From NCBI GenBank assembly GCA_958298945.1, contig OY282605.1:24716811-24780810 (forward strand): a stretch of 64,000 nucleotides of DNA, given 5' to 3'. Shown here one piece after another: positions 11,318 to 21,035 of this stretch. This DNA is from Atherix ibis. Lineage: Eukaryota; Arthropoda; Insecta; Diptera; Athericidae. The position numbers and the translations under genes are program-made. Each line of letters begins with the position of its first letter. The first letter of the stretch is position 1. The notes beneath the pieces were generated by a model, which did not search any database, was not told where the DNA came from, and saw only the letters and a program-made list of their open reading frames with translations.

Positions 11318-11706
11318 AAAAATTATCAATATTCTATACGACTAACCACAGACCAGTCTCTCTCAGATAACTTCCCATACGTACCATGAAGTTACCAAAT
11401 GGCCTCACGGTCATGGCGCTATGAAGTAGCCTCTGACACATATATAAGGGACCTTATAAACAACAATAACAAAAAACTAAATTGCTATTATTAGGCTGAA
11501 GCCAATCTACTGTCATTAAGGTATATGGGAGAACATGATTTACGGCAGATAGCAACAGTTACGTGGGTATTCTCCACTTGATAAACCAGTTGTGGAGGGT
11601 TTCGATTTGTATTTCGAGAATTTCGGAAGCATTTTGAGGATTTTTGCTACATGCAAGGCGTATGTAGCAAAGAATGTGTGGAACAGATTGGGATCTCGGA
11701 TGTGTA

Positions 11707-12387
11707 GGGTTTTCCAATAAGAGTGATATGATTTCTAAGTGACGTTTCGGCCATTTTTAATATGTCATGATCTGTCACACAAATTATTCATGAACACCAA
11801 TTACATTCACCTAAATTGACAGTTTGGTGTGGTTTTTGGTCTGATGGAATCATCGGTCCGTACTTCTTTCGAAATGAAGCTGGCAACACCGTTACTGTCA
11901 ATGGAGATCGATGATAACCAATTTTTCATGGCCGAAATTGGAAGAAGTTGATCTTGACAACATCTGGTTCCAACAAGACGGGGCTACGTGCCACACAGCA
12001 CGTGCAACAACCGAATTATTGCGAGAAAAATTTGGAGATTCGATTATTTTAAGAAATTGTGACATTGAATGGCCTCCAAGAAGTTGTGATTTAACACCAT
12101 TAGACTATTTCTTATGGGGTTATTTGAAGTCATTGGTCTTAAGCAATAAACCAAACTCTCTTCAAGCTTTAGAAGGCATACGACTTAATTTAGTGGGGTG
12201 CTGAAAAATTGGGTTCATCGAATTCGTGCCTGCAAGAGATGTCGTGGAGGGCATTTGATTGACGTTTTATTCAAAACGTAATTGTATCGATTGTACTTCA
12301 CATTAAATAAAAAACATTTGAATTTTCTTAACAATTAGTGTGTTTTTTTAAAAAAAAAAATCATATCACTCTTAGTCGAAAACCCTT
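11707..12387 (+). mobile_element. rosa-type DD41D mariner, internally deleted
   Basis: Imperfect TIRs of about 28 bp (GGGTTTTCCAATAAGAGTGA at 11,707 and its near-complement ending near 12,387) are flanked by TA at 11,705 and 12,388. The length is 681 bp, about half of a full element, because the 5' half with the DNA-binding domain is gone. It is inserted in a Jockey-like LINE. Confidence 0.85.
11790..12290 (+). pseudogene. rosa-type transposase catalytic-domain remnant
   Basis: Plus-strand reading gives SPKLTVWCGFWSDGIIGPYF, a frameshift, then an open frame from 11,911 with LDNIWFQQDGATCHTA (second catalytic Asp), EWPPRSCDLTPLDYFLWGY (third Asp) and, after a further shift near 12,185, LKNWVHRIRACKRCRGGHLI at the C-terminus. 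Counting between the two Asp residues gives 41, the DD41D signature of the rosa group of mariners. The N-terminal HTH and first Asp are absent. This is the best-preserved rosa catalytic core here and serves as reference for the other relics. Confidence 0.88.
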
Positions 12388-12815
12388 TATAAATGTTGTA
12401 GAGGATGGGTTCAAGTATACTCTCCTGTGGAACACCAGCCAATAGCGAAGAGATATTGGATAGTTTAGTGGATTAAAAATAAAATTAAATGGGAATATAT
12501 ATTTTTTTTTTATATGTGCATGTGTGTGGATTAAGAAAGTTTTTTTTATATTGCAATTAAAGGAAATAGAATTTTTCTTTGAAAATTAATTTATGATAAA
12601 ATCATATTATTTCTTGTTGTTTTTAATCATTATTTTTCAATTTTATAAGGATCACTTTATAAATTCTGTTGGGCCAACGAAGTGTAAAGAATCTGTTGTG
12701 TCAACGGAGTGTATGGTTATATCAGACTCACCTCTCTAGGACTTCACGTCCGCAATCAACAATTTTTCTATCCCAATATTCAGCTAAGAAGAAAAGGTAA
12801 CAAACAAAAACATAC
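12388..12815. other. LINE edge and AT-rich spacer
   Basis: The first 90 bases belong to the split LINE. Near 12,661-12,713 a roughly 26-bp sequence (TCTGTTG.G.CAACG.AGTGTA) is duplicated with changes. Nothing else recognised. Confidence 0.4.
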
Positions 12816-12816
12816 C

Positions 12817-13260
12817 AGCGATGAGACTTCTTGCAGCACTTGATCCTTTTGAAGTAGTTTTTGATGACTTTTTCGTATATTTCGTTCGGTAAGACCATTA
12901 ATTGATGGATATTAGTTTTTAAATACTATAAAATTTAATGATTATCTGTGTAAACACGGTCTTTTGCGTAGTCTAAATCACACGATCTTGAAGGTAACTC
13001 AACATCTCCCATATTGTGAGGCTTATGGCGCCGTTTCGTTAAAACCACATAAAGTGCAGATTAAAATCAAGCCACAAAAAATTGGTTATCATGCAGCCAT
13101 AGCGCTCAGAATTGATGTTAACGGTCGCTTCTTTTTCATTTTCAAAGAGGTACGGAATAATATGCACACCAAACAGTCATTTTTCGCAGATACAATCGCT
13201 TCTCCACAGTTATAATACTTGTGGGTTTTTAGAGCCCTCTAAATTGTAATTTTGCTTATT
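12817..13260 (-). pseudogene. rosa-type transposase relic
   Basis: On the minus strand, from about 13,250: KNPQVL, EAIVSAKNDCLVC, YLFENEKEATVNINSERYG, MITNFLW, then MWF-stop-RNG where the reference has MWFQQDG. At 12,890-12,817 comes the C-terminus LPNEIYEKVIKNYFKRIKCCKKSH. The segment between, including the third Asp motif, is mostly deleted. The second catalytic Asp is lost. Confidence 0.72.
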
Positions 13261-13389
13261 GACCAAGTTTTTTTTAGAATTTTAACACATATTTTGGTGT
13301 TTAAACGATCTATTATCTTATTGTAAAAAAAAACCAATGCTATAAGCTACATAACACTATAAATTATATCTTTATTGTACAAAAAAATT

Positions 13390-13615
13390 CCCACGAGCCC
13401 CAATTTTGAGATTTGGTAATGTCAAATGTAAACCAAGATCATTTGATTTGACGCCCTTCGACTATTTCTTATAAAATTATGTAAAAATGTGCGAAAAACA
13501 TCATCAAAAATTACCGATTAAAATGTGCAAAAAAATCATCAAAAATTATCTCAAACGTTTCATGTCTTGCAAGAAGACACGTGGCCATAATTTGAATAAT
13601 TTTATATTTTTACTT
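13390..13615 (+). pseudogene. rosa-type transposase C-terminal relic
   Basis: The plus strand encodes GNVKCKPRSFDLTPFDYFL, stop, NYVK and then KIIKNYLKRFMSCKKTRGHNLNNFIF, the third catalytic motif and C-terminus of a rosa element. The piece coding GCG/CAAAAA..ATCATCAAAAATTA is repeated about three times (to 13,670), apparently by local duplication. Confidence 0.7.
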
Positions 13616-14183
13616 GGATTTATTAAAATTTGCGAAAAAATCATTAAAAATTATCTCAAACATTAAGAGTGGAGAAAATCTTTTAAGTTTTCATATCATA
13701 ACTAATTCAACGGACATTGAGAACAACAACAAAAATAAACAAACATTTTGAAAAAAGTCCTTCAATTGCCACGTGGTTATAGTGCTAAGCAATTGCTCTC
13801 TAAGTCTTATGCTTTTGTTATCGATAAGAAGGAGCAAAAAAAATCTCTCTCAAAAATGTTGATTTATTCGAAAACCGATATTGATATTTACAAGAAGATT
13901 TTAGCATATTCCACAAAAACAAATAAAATAAAAATAGTAAACGATTTTGTTTGTTGTCCTTACCGTCGAGTAAAAACACTCCCTCTGGGTATATATGAAT
14001 GAAAATATTTTGTTATTTAAAAACCTAACTTTTGTAGATAATAAAAAATTTCGTTTCTTCTGTCCTAAGCTGAATGCACACTAAACCATCCAAAGGAGAT
14101 ATATATAAATTTGCAGTATTATCTATGATTCAGAAAATTTAAGGATATTTATAAAAATAGTTTTTTCTGATTTAATTTCGATA
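13616..14183. other. AT-rich spacer with a doubtful short frame
   Basis: An 84-codon open frame at 13,748-14,002 (LSKSYAFVIDKKEQKK..) has no ATG start and resembles nothing I know. It is not called a gene. The remainder is AT-rich. Confidence 0.4.
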
Positions 14184-15477
14184 CGTGGGCTACTATATAT
14201 CTTTCTGGCCTAATAATGAAAATGCGAATATTTATCAACGAAAAAGGTTTTATTGTTTTTCAAAATATTCTCCATCAAGATTTATACACTTTTGCATGCG
14301 CTCAAACCAATTTTCGAAGCACTTTTTCCACTCCGATTGAGACACCTCCAAAACATGGTTTTTGAATGCTTCAACAGCATCTTCTGGCGACGAAAATCGT
14401 TGACCACGCATTTTTTCCTTGATGTGTGGGAATAAAAAGAAGTCATTGGGTGCCAAGTCAGGGCTGTACGGAGGATGACCCATCAATTCGACGTTTTGTC
14501 CGGTCAAAAAGGCGCTGGTTTGAGCCGATGTGTGAGAGCTCGCATTGTCATGGTGCACAATGATTCGACTTCTCTTGTTCGTTTTTCGAATTTCTCCGAA
14601 GACTTCAGGCAAACAAATGGTGGTGTACCACTCAGAATTGACCGTCCTACGTTGCACAAGCGGAACAGTCGCCACATGACCAGTTTTGCCAAAGAAACAA
14701 GCGACCATTTGCTTCGAAGTGCTTCTTCCACGAACAACTTTCGTTGGATTTGACTCGTCTTGGAAGACCCACACGGTCGATTGCTGTTTTGTTTCGGGCT
14801 CATACGCATAGATCCATGATTCGTCACCTGTGACGATCTTATAAACGTCTTTTGAAGCACCGCGATCGTATTTTTTCAGCATTTCTTTACACCAATCCAC
14901 ACGAGCCTTTTTTTGAGCGATTGTCAAATTGTGCGGGATCCAACGAGAACAAACCTTTTTTACGGCCAGGTGTTCATGCAATATCGAATGTATGCTGGTG
15001 GGAGAAATGCCTAGGCATGCCTCTATCTCACGGTATGTCACATGACGGTCTTGCATTATCAGTTCACGTACGGCATCGATGTTTTCTGGAACAACGGCTG
15101 TTTTTGGACGACCTTCACGGAATTCGTCTTTGAGCGAGCGTCGGCCACGATTGAATTCGTTGTACCAGTTTTTCACAGTGCTATAGGATGGTGCTTCATA
15201 GCCATACAAAGATTTAAGTTCATCGATGCACTCTTGTCGTGATAATCCACGTCGAAAGTTGTGAAAAATGATCGCACGAAAATGTTCACGAGTTAATTCC
15301 ATTTTTTTGCCAAATTGATTTTTTCAAGTCACTGTAAACAACACAAATGATAGTCGTACGTCAAAACGTTCTGAGTACGTTTATGCTAAAAAATGTCAAA
15401 CTTTCCAATGGAAATGTCAGATCGCACCTGGCAACACTTAGTGTTGCCTAGGCCAGAAATATATATAGTAGCCTACG
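14184..15477 (-). mobile_element. Intact mariner, 1,294 bp
   Basis: Terminal inverted repeats of 27 bp (14,184-14,210 and 15,451-15,477) differ at two positions. They begin CGTGGGCTAC on the left and CGTAGGCTAC on the right, and are flanked by the TA target duplication (14,182-14,183 and 15,478-15,479). A single uninterrupted transposase fills the interior. The element lies immediately 3' of a Jockey LINE. Confidence 0.96.
14250..15302 (-). CDS. Mariner transposase, full length, DD34D
   Basis: A 350-codon open frame from ATG 15,302 to TAA 14,250, the only intact coding sequence in the window. Residues 1-115 form the paired helix-turn-helix DNA-binding region (KNWYNEFNRGRRSLKDE at 45-61 and GRPKTAV at 64-70). 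WIPHNL at 121-126 corresponds to the mariner WVPHEL linker that mediates dimer contacts. Catalytic residues are Asp160 (VTGDESW), Asp252 (HHDNASSH) and Asp287 (APNDFF), 34 residues after Asp252. PPYSPDLAP is at 277-285. The length is normal for the family (about 345). The enzyme would cut and paste the element by binding the flanking TIRs in the nucleus. With intact TIRs and TA duplication the copy could be active or very recently so, but activity is not shown by sequence alone. Confidence 0.96.
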   Translation of the reverse strand: MELTREHFRAIIFHNFRRGLSRQECIDELKSLYGYEAPSYSTVKNWYNEFNRGRRSLKDEFREGRPKTAVVPENIDAVRELIMQDRHVTYREIEACLGISPTSIHSILHEHLAVKKVCSRWIPHNLTIAQKKARVDWCKEMLKKYDRGASKDVYKIVTGDESWIYAYEPETKQQSTVWVFQDESNPTKVVRGRSTSKQMVACFFGKTGHVATVPLVQRRTVNSEWYTTICLPEVFGEIRKTNKRSRIIVHHDNASSHTSAQTSAFLTGQNVELMGHPPYSPDLAPNDFFLFPHIKEKMRGQRFSSPEDAVEAFKNHVLEVSQSEWKKCFENWFERMQKCINLDGEYFEKQ

Positions 15478-15534
15478 TAATAATTATTTATTTATATTTG
15501 ATGTCTGGCAATTTTTTAAATACCTTCAGCACTC

Positions 15535-17821
15535 TTTTTTTTCTCTTTTTATTGTTATCTGCAACTACAAATTTATTGTAACAAGCAGATTTACATAACA
15601 TTTTAATTAACAATCTTGTGCATCATGAAGTGGGAGTAAACACCCATCGGCGTTTCTCCAACTAACGGAAGTTAGATTCCTCTAGAAAATCTCTAGGCCA
15701 TTGTCTCTTAAGTCTCCGATGAGTGTTTCAGGTGAGGGCTGTACAAGACAATTTTCTCACAAGTGGATTATCATGATAGGATAAACGGGAATGAAATTTT
15801 TGATAGCGGGAAATACACGCGTCATGAACAAAGGGATTTAGGTCACGATGTATTACAGTGTTACGATCATAAAAGGGGGCATCAACAATTTTACGGAGGA
15901 TCTTGGATTGTAAGGCCTGCACGCGATAGGAATTGGAACGTTTCGTTGAACCCCAAAGTTCAATTCCATATGTCCAAATTGGTTTTATAATTGCATTGTA
16001 GATTAGAAGTTTACTTTTAATTGTTAGTTTCGAGCGTTTGTCCAGTAGTCTAAGAAGTAGTAGGTAACGTCTGTTAGCGTCAGCTCTTTTTAATCTAGTA
16101 TGTGGGTTCCATGTTAGTCTCTTGTCCAGGTAAAGTCCCAAATAACGCACTTTATCATATTGCGGTATCATGTTGCTATTAAGGTATAAAGGAGTAGGTT
16201 TACCTTGACAAATTGTGAAAGTAATGTGAGCACTCTTCTGTTCATTTACCTTCCCTCTCCATCTCTTAAACCAAGATTGAAGGTTGTGGATATGGGATTG
16301 TAAATTGTTGGAAGCTATGTCAGAATTTGGATGGATAGCAAGTATGGCCGTATCGTCTGCATAAGTAGCAATGATAGTATTAGGATAAGCTGGGATGTCA
16401 TGGGTATAAATATTATATAAGATGGGACCAAGGATACTGCCTTGTGGGACTCCGGCGAGAATACGATATATTTCCGAGGATTCTGAGTTAATTGTAACTT
16501 GGAAATATCGTTGAGAGAGATATGAATTTATGATAAGGTAGTATATTTAAGGAAGAAAGCGCTTGAGTTTCCAAAGGAGTCCAGGATGCCACACACGATC
16601 AAAAGCTTGGAAGATATCTAGAAATACTCCTGGGCAATACTCTTTCCTTTCAAGAGAGGATGCAATATGATCAACAATGCGATGACATTGCTGGATAGTG
16701 GAGAGTTCAGATCGGAAGCCAATTTGGTGATCAGGAATAATTTTTTCATTAACTAGAACTGGGTAGAGTCGTTTTAATAGGAGTTTCTCGAATATCTTAT
16801 CAAGAATTTGTAAGAGGCTGATAGGTTTATAGGAGGAAGGAGAATAAATGGGTTTATTTGGTTTAGGAATCATTTTAATGACAGAATATTTCTAGAGTAA
16901 GGGAAAATAGGTTGTGCGCAGGATACTATTAAAAATATGTGTGATTAAAACTAAAGCTTTTCGGGAAATTTGCTTCAGAATAGGAGCTGTTATTAGATCA
17001 TAACCAGGAGCTTTTTTATTGGGAAGGCGCAGAATTGTAGATTTAATTTCCGAGGGCTTAAAATTTTTGGGAGAAAGACTCATAGGGAGTGGGAACATTA
17101 GTTCTTCGATGATTTTGTTTGTATGTGATTTGTCTTCTATATCATCATGTGGAGCAAAAGTATTTACCAAATGTTTAGCAAATACTTCGGCTTTTTCTTT
17201 GTCTGTTTTTGCCCAGTTACCGTCACTTTTTTTCAGTGGGTGTGATGTACTTTTGAACGAGAGTATTCGTCTAGTGGCTTCCCATAAACGTTGTAGTCGG
17301 TTAAGTTCCTGTTTGTAGCTAGACATTCGTACGCGTTGCCACTGCATTCTCATTTTTCTTTTTTCGTTAATTAAAGTCCGTATTTTAGTTGGTAAATTTT
17401 GTTGTTGTGGTTGTGTCGTATTGTAAGAGATATGAGCGGTTGTGACTGCATGTTGTATATATATAGTGAGGTCATTTACAGCATCATTAATGTCATTTGC
17501 TGTTTTTAATGTTCGTTTCAAGTCAATCGGTTGATCTAATTTGTTTCTAAATCTGTTCCAGTCTATTTTGCCCTTTATCAGCCTAGGATGAAGAGCCTTT
17601 AAGATTGACTTAAAAATTAGGGTAAGGAGAACAGGACTATGATCAGAGTTTTCAATACTAGAATTCATGGTAATTGAAGGAGTGCTAATGAAGTAATCGA
17701 GGATATCAGGTCGTTTTGAAACAGATGTTGGCCATTTGATATGATGTTTGGGATACAGCTTCTTGAAGAATCTTTCCTCGAGGGTTAGCAACGTGGCAAC
17801 CCCATTGAGGGTGCTTAGCAT
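15535..17821 (-). mobile_element. Jockey-type LINE, 5'-truncated
   Basis: A minus-strand non-LTR element truncated in the endonuclease at 17,821 and ending in an A-rich 3' end near 15,535. Three further copies of the same family are at 31,720-32,520 (minus), 34,010-36,120 (plus) and 54,690-55,545 (plus). Their 3' UTRs share the words GGGTGTTT and CTGCTTGTTAC. Confidence 0.88.
15728..17821 (-). pseudogene. Jockey-type endonuclease/RT, two nonsense codons
   Basis: One reading frame runs from 17,821 to 15,728 with only two in-frame stops (16,889-16,891, a Trp codon in the sister copy, and 16,544-16,546). It contains the end of the endonuclease (KRPDILDYFI, SSIENSDHSPVLL), KKAPGYDLITAPILKQI, MIPKPNKP, LDIFQAFDRVWHPGLL (palm motif A), LAGVPQGSILGPILYNIYTH, TYADDTAIL (motif C), FKRWRGKVNEQKSAH and RYLGLYLDKRLTW. 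Relative to the 34-kb copy, about 27 residues are deleted between NRLQ and LWEATRRIL. Catalytic Asp residues remain. The copy is inactive because of the stops and truncation. Confidence 0.9.
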
Positions 17822-17959
17822 CCTTCAGGACTCTTAAATATTAATAAAAACCCATAAAAAATATATAGCAAGCATACTTGTTAAAATATATACAATATTA
17901 AAATACAGGATGGATTTTTTTTTATTTTTGACATAAATAAAATAAAAATATATTTTATT

Positions 17960-18016
17960 AGGTTATGTCGGTTTTTTTTTAGGTTATATCCTTTTTTTTT
18001 AGGTTATATCGGTTTG
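17960..18016. repeat. 20-bp tandem repeat, three copies
   Basis: AGGTTATRTCSGTTTTTTTT-like units start at 17,960, 17,981 and 18,001. Confidence 0.85.
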
Positions 18017-18114
18017 GGGAACAATAAATGCATTATTTCAAGACTTCATTTAACATGGTTCGGATTGTCTGGTTTGATTAAAAGAGGCACTATTTTATTC
18101 AATAATTTATTTTC

Positions 18115-18310
18115 ATTTTAAAGATAACTTTTTACTGCCTCCTCTCTCATAGAAGCCCTAGTCCCTATTGGAAAAAAAGCTGTAGTAAGCAATTTTCACA
18201 ATCATCTTTTGATGACAATTTCCTATCACTAAGGAAGTTTTGCAATGACAAAAAAAAAGGTAATCACTTGGTGCTAGGTCTGAACTCCCGTAGAGGTCCG
18301 AATTTACTAA
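18115..18310 (-). pseudogene. Mariner 3' relic (24.4-kb type)
   Basis: Bases 18,130-18,300 align by eye with the 3' end of the mariner at 24,415-24,590 (CTCTCTCATAGAA, CCCTATTGG, CAATTTTCACAATC, ATCACTTGGTGC). Only the C-terminal coding piece is left, with indels. Confidence 0.65.
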
Positions 18311-19339
18311 AAAGAATATGAGCAAATCTCTCTTCAATTTTTTAGAGTAATTCCTAAAAGAAAGCTATTTTTATTATGCGAATTAATAAGTTTCTATTTA
18401 ATAGTCTAAATATAAAGTAGAATAAGTACGAGTATTTTCAAAGCAGTTCCTATCGTACAAGTCTCAACAATTGATCGAAAACTTTATTTTTAAATATAGA
18501 ATTTTAAAGGAAAATTCCATTAGTTGGAACTTGATTGAAACCAAAAAGTATTTATTTTTAATGGTTTAGTAATTAGCAATTTTCACAGGACTTTATTTCA
18601 ATTACGATCTCATCAATCAATGTTAATAAACAGTGGGACATTGTTTAATTTGCCATCAAAATATAAAGGAAATAAACGGAATGACTACGGAACAAAATTG
18701 TATGAAAACCATTGTACCATAATGATGGGGAACTGCTGGTAACAATATTTGTAAGCGAATAAATAGAATTTCTAAGGATTGTTCAGAAAACCCAACATGC
18801 TACTTATGTAGTAAGTAGTAACAACTTGACAATCAACATAATAACTTACCTGAGAACTTCCGAAAGATAAAAATTTTTTTTACCTCAAAATAGTAATTTT
18901 CGTCGATGGAATAAAAAACTTATTTTATACAAATACATCTAAATCGCCTTATTATCTATTATTCGGTTGACATTCATCTACTCAAAGTGCTTGTTTATAC
19001 ATAAAAAGGTCAAGAAGTCAACTTATCGACCCTTAAAACAGAATCTACTTTATCGATTGCCTCATTATTTGGCTTCTTATTAGCTAAGTTGAATTTAAGC
19101 TATTGTCCAGATCAGATAATAAAATAATTAATTTACTGGTTCCTGTTACTGGATTTAATTTTTTTTTTTAAATCTAACAAAAGTTCAAATATTTTTATAG
19201 ATTTGAAATTATTTTATTTTTGAAAAAAAAACTCAAAAATTACTGTTTTTATTGTAATTTGTTTTCATATAACTTATAAGGAATAATCTAATTTATGCTT
19301 TGAAAAATATAAAAAAAAATTGCCATTATGTATAAATTA
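18311..19339. other. AT-rich spacer, nothing recognised
   Basis: No open frame with recognisable motifs and no clear repeats. Confidence 0.5.
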
Positions 19340-19425
19340 TAATATTATGAGATTTATGGCGAGTTACGATCCTTTTGAGGTAATTTCTGAAGACTTCTTA
19401 GTATATTTTAGACTGTAAATTGCTC
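19340..19425 (-). pseudogene. rosa-type C-terminal fragment
   Basis: The minus strand reads SKIY, stop, EVFRNYLKRIVTRHKSHN, matching IYEKVIKNYFKRIKCCKKSH of the relic at 12,817. No other part of the element is present. Confidence 0.5.
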
Positions 19426-19958
19426 ATCACTCTTAAGCTTCATGATTATTTAATTTGACTTTAAGCTTCAACGCGAAGCACACAACTTTTAATAAAAAAT
19501 GCTAAGGAATATCACAACAAATTTTGTTGTATAGAAAAATATTCACCAATCTGTATGATTAGATTGGGCTTAAACATGCAAGACATCCAAGTATAATAAA
19601 AAGGAAAGAAAAAATAGTGCCTGACAGTTAATTTTTGAGTTTAAAAGTTGGTGAATGAAAAAACTAAATCAGCAAATTTGCGTCTGTTCTCCAGTGTATG
19701 CCTTTGAAGCAAATTGAGCCGATCTGTGCAAGAAGAAGGAAGTCGATCATCTTAGATCTCCTGTCAACTCAAGCTAATGGAAAATTCGTCAATGCAAATA
19801 TAACAAAGTTGGGTTACACCCATTCTATATGCTTGAAACAAATATGGTAAATGGGCGACTAAACTACACTTGCATACTCAAGAATAGGTCTAACTAAGGA
19901 ATAATATAAGTGCACGGAGGTATTAACACAAGAAAGTTCTCTCAACCAAGGCTTTATA

Positions 19959-21035
19959 CTAGGTCTGTTCAAAAAGTAAAATTATTTATTTATTCATGAA
20001 TATCTATTTTGTCCCCTTCAAAGTAATTCCTACCAGATATTATACACTTGTGCCAACATTTTTTCTTATCCTCGAAGCACTTCAAAAAATTTTTGTGATC
20101 TTGTTCAGCTCCTCTTTCGATGCCGTCTTTATCTCCTCAATCGTAGTGTAGCGTCGTCCTTTCATGGGGCTCTTCAGTTTCGGGAACAAGGAAAAGTCAC
20201 AAGGGGGCAGATCTAGGAAATACAGTAGCTGAGGCATTATTAGTGCGTTGTTTTTGGCCAAAAATGGCAAAAGACAATTTTTGTTTTTCCACAAATCCGG
20301 GCGTTTCTGGCGCATTGCTTCGCGCAACTTACGCATAACTTGCAGGTAATATTCCTTATTGAGCGTTCTACCCTGTGGTGATGCACCATTCCTTATTGAG
20401 CGTTCTACCCTGATGATGTACCACGCCCCTGCAATCGAAGAAAACTGTAATCAGAAATCGTCCGGCACCCTTTTCGTCGTTCACATCTTCTCGGCCCTCT
20501 GAGAACATTTTGTACCACCGATAAACGTTGCTTCGGTCTAAGTTAGCTTCACCATATCTCACAGTCAACATTCGGAATGCGTCCGCGCAATTAATTTTGT
20601 TTTTCACACAAAATTGGATACAGATTCTTTGATCCATTTTTTTGAAAACTGTAAGCAAAACTTTCACATTCGACCGAACTTGGCGTTTTTTTCGGTCTTG
20701 GCTCGTGGGGCAGCTTCCATTGGGATGATTGAGCTTTGTTTTCTATGTCATAACCATAAACCGATGATTCGTCACCAGTTATGACCCTCTGGAGTAAATT
20801 TGGGTTGTCGCAGACAGAGTCCAACAGCTCCTTAGCAATGTTAATACGATGCTGTTTTTGGTCGAAATTGAGCAAAAATCGAAGATGAGCTAAAACACAT
20901 GCAAGCAAAGCAGCTGTCAAAAATTAACATTCAAAACGGCTGAAATTATCGGTATAAGTTAAAAACATGAGTACCAACATAACGCCACAAAAGTTGAATA
21001 TACGTAACCCGCGGAAACTTTTTGAACACACCTCA
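19959..21035 (-). mobile_element. mellifera-type mariner, domain-shuffled
   Basis: Ends read CTAGGTCTGTTCAAAAAGT at 19,959 and, complemented, TGAGGTGTGTTCAAAAAGT ending at 21,035. They are flanked by TA at 19,957-19,958 and 21,036-21,037. The length is 1,077 bp. The element sits inside a LINE. Its coding order is abnormal (see the transposase entry). Confidence 0.88.
20040..20920 (-). pseudogene. Mariner transposase with displaced HTH domain
   Basis: From the 5' side the reading is: former 5' UTR (DSCFACMCF/AALLACVLAHLRFL frame) joined straight to NFDQKQHRINIAKELLDSV, RVITGDESSVYGYD (first Asp), QSSQWKLPHEPRPKK and, after a shift, KVLLTVF. At that point comes KKMDQRICIQFCVKNKINCAD..EGREDVNDEKGAGRF, which is the N-terminal HTH region of this family. 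The frame then returns to LITVFFDCRGVVHH, the continuation of the catalytic core. So the HTH is missing from its normal place and lies inside the RNase H-like fold. A 25-bp duplication (20,351 and 20,388) and frameshifts follow. The second Asp is degraded (FLAKN and LDLPPCDF remain). Not functional as seen. Confidence 0.8.

Larger units (their letters stand above)
11545..12480 (-). pseudogene. Jockey-like RT fragment split by a rosa element
   Basis: On the minus strand 12,386-12,475 encodes LSNISSLLAGVPQESILEPILYNI, the RT motif before the catalytic YADD. Across the inserted rosa element (11,707-12,387) the frame resumes as NLFHTFFATYA, then, shifted, NPQNASEILEIQIETLHNWF. The two Asp of YADD have been lost at the frameshift. 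Removing the insert and one TA rejoins a plausible YNIYTH. The family copies reverse-transcribed RNA at nicked target DNA. This fragment is dead. Confidence 0.75.

Noticed and set aside
13748..14002. An 84-codon open frame.
   Set aside because: No ATG start, a stop just upstream, AT-rich composition and no family resemblance.
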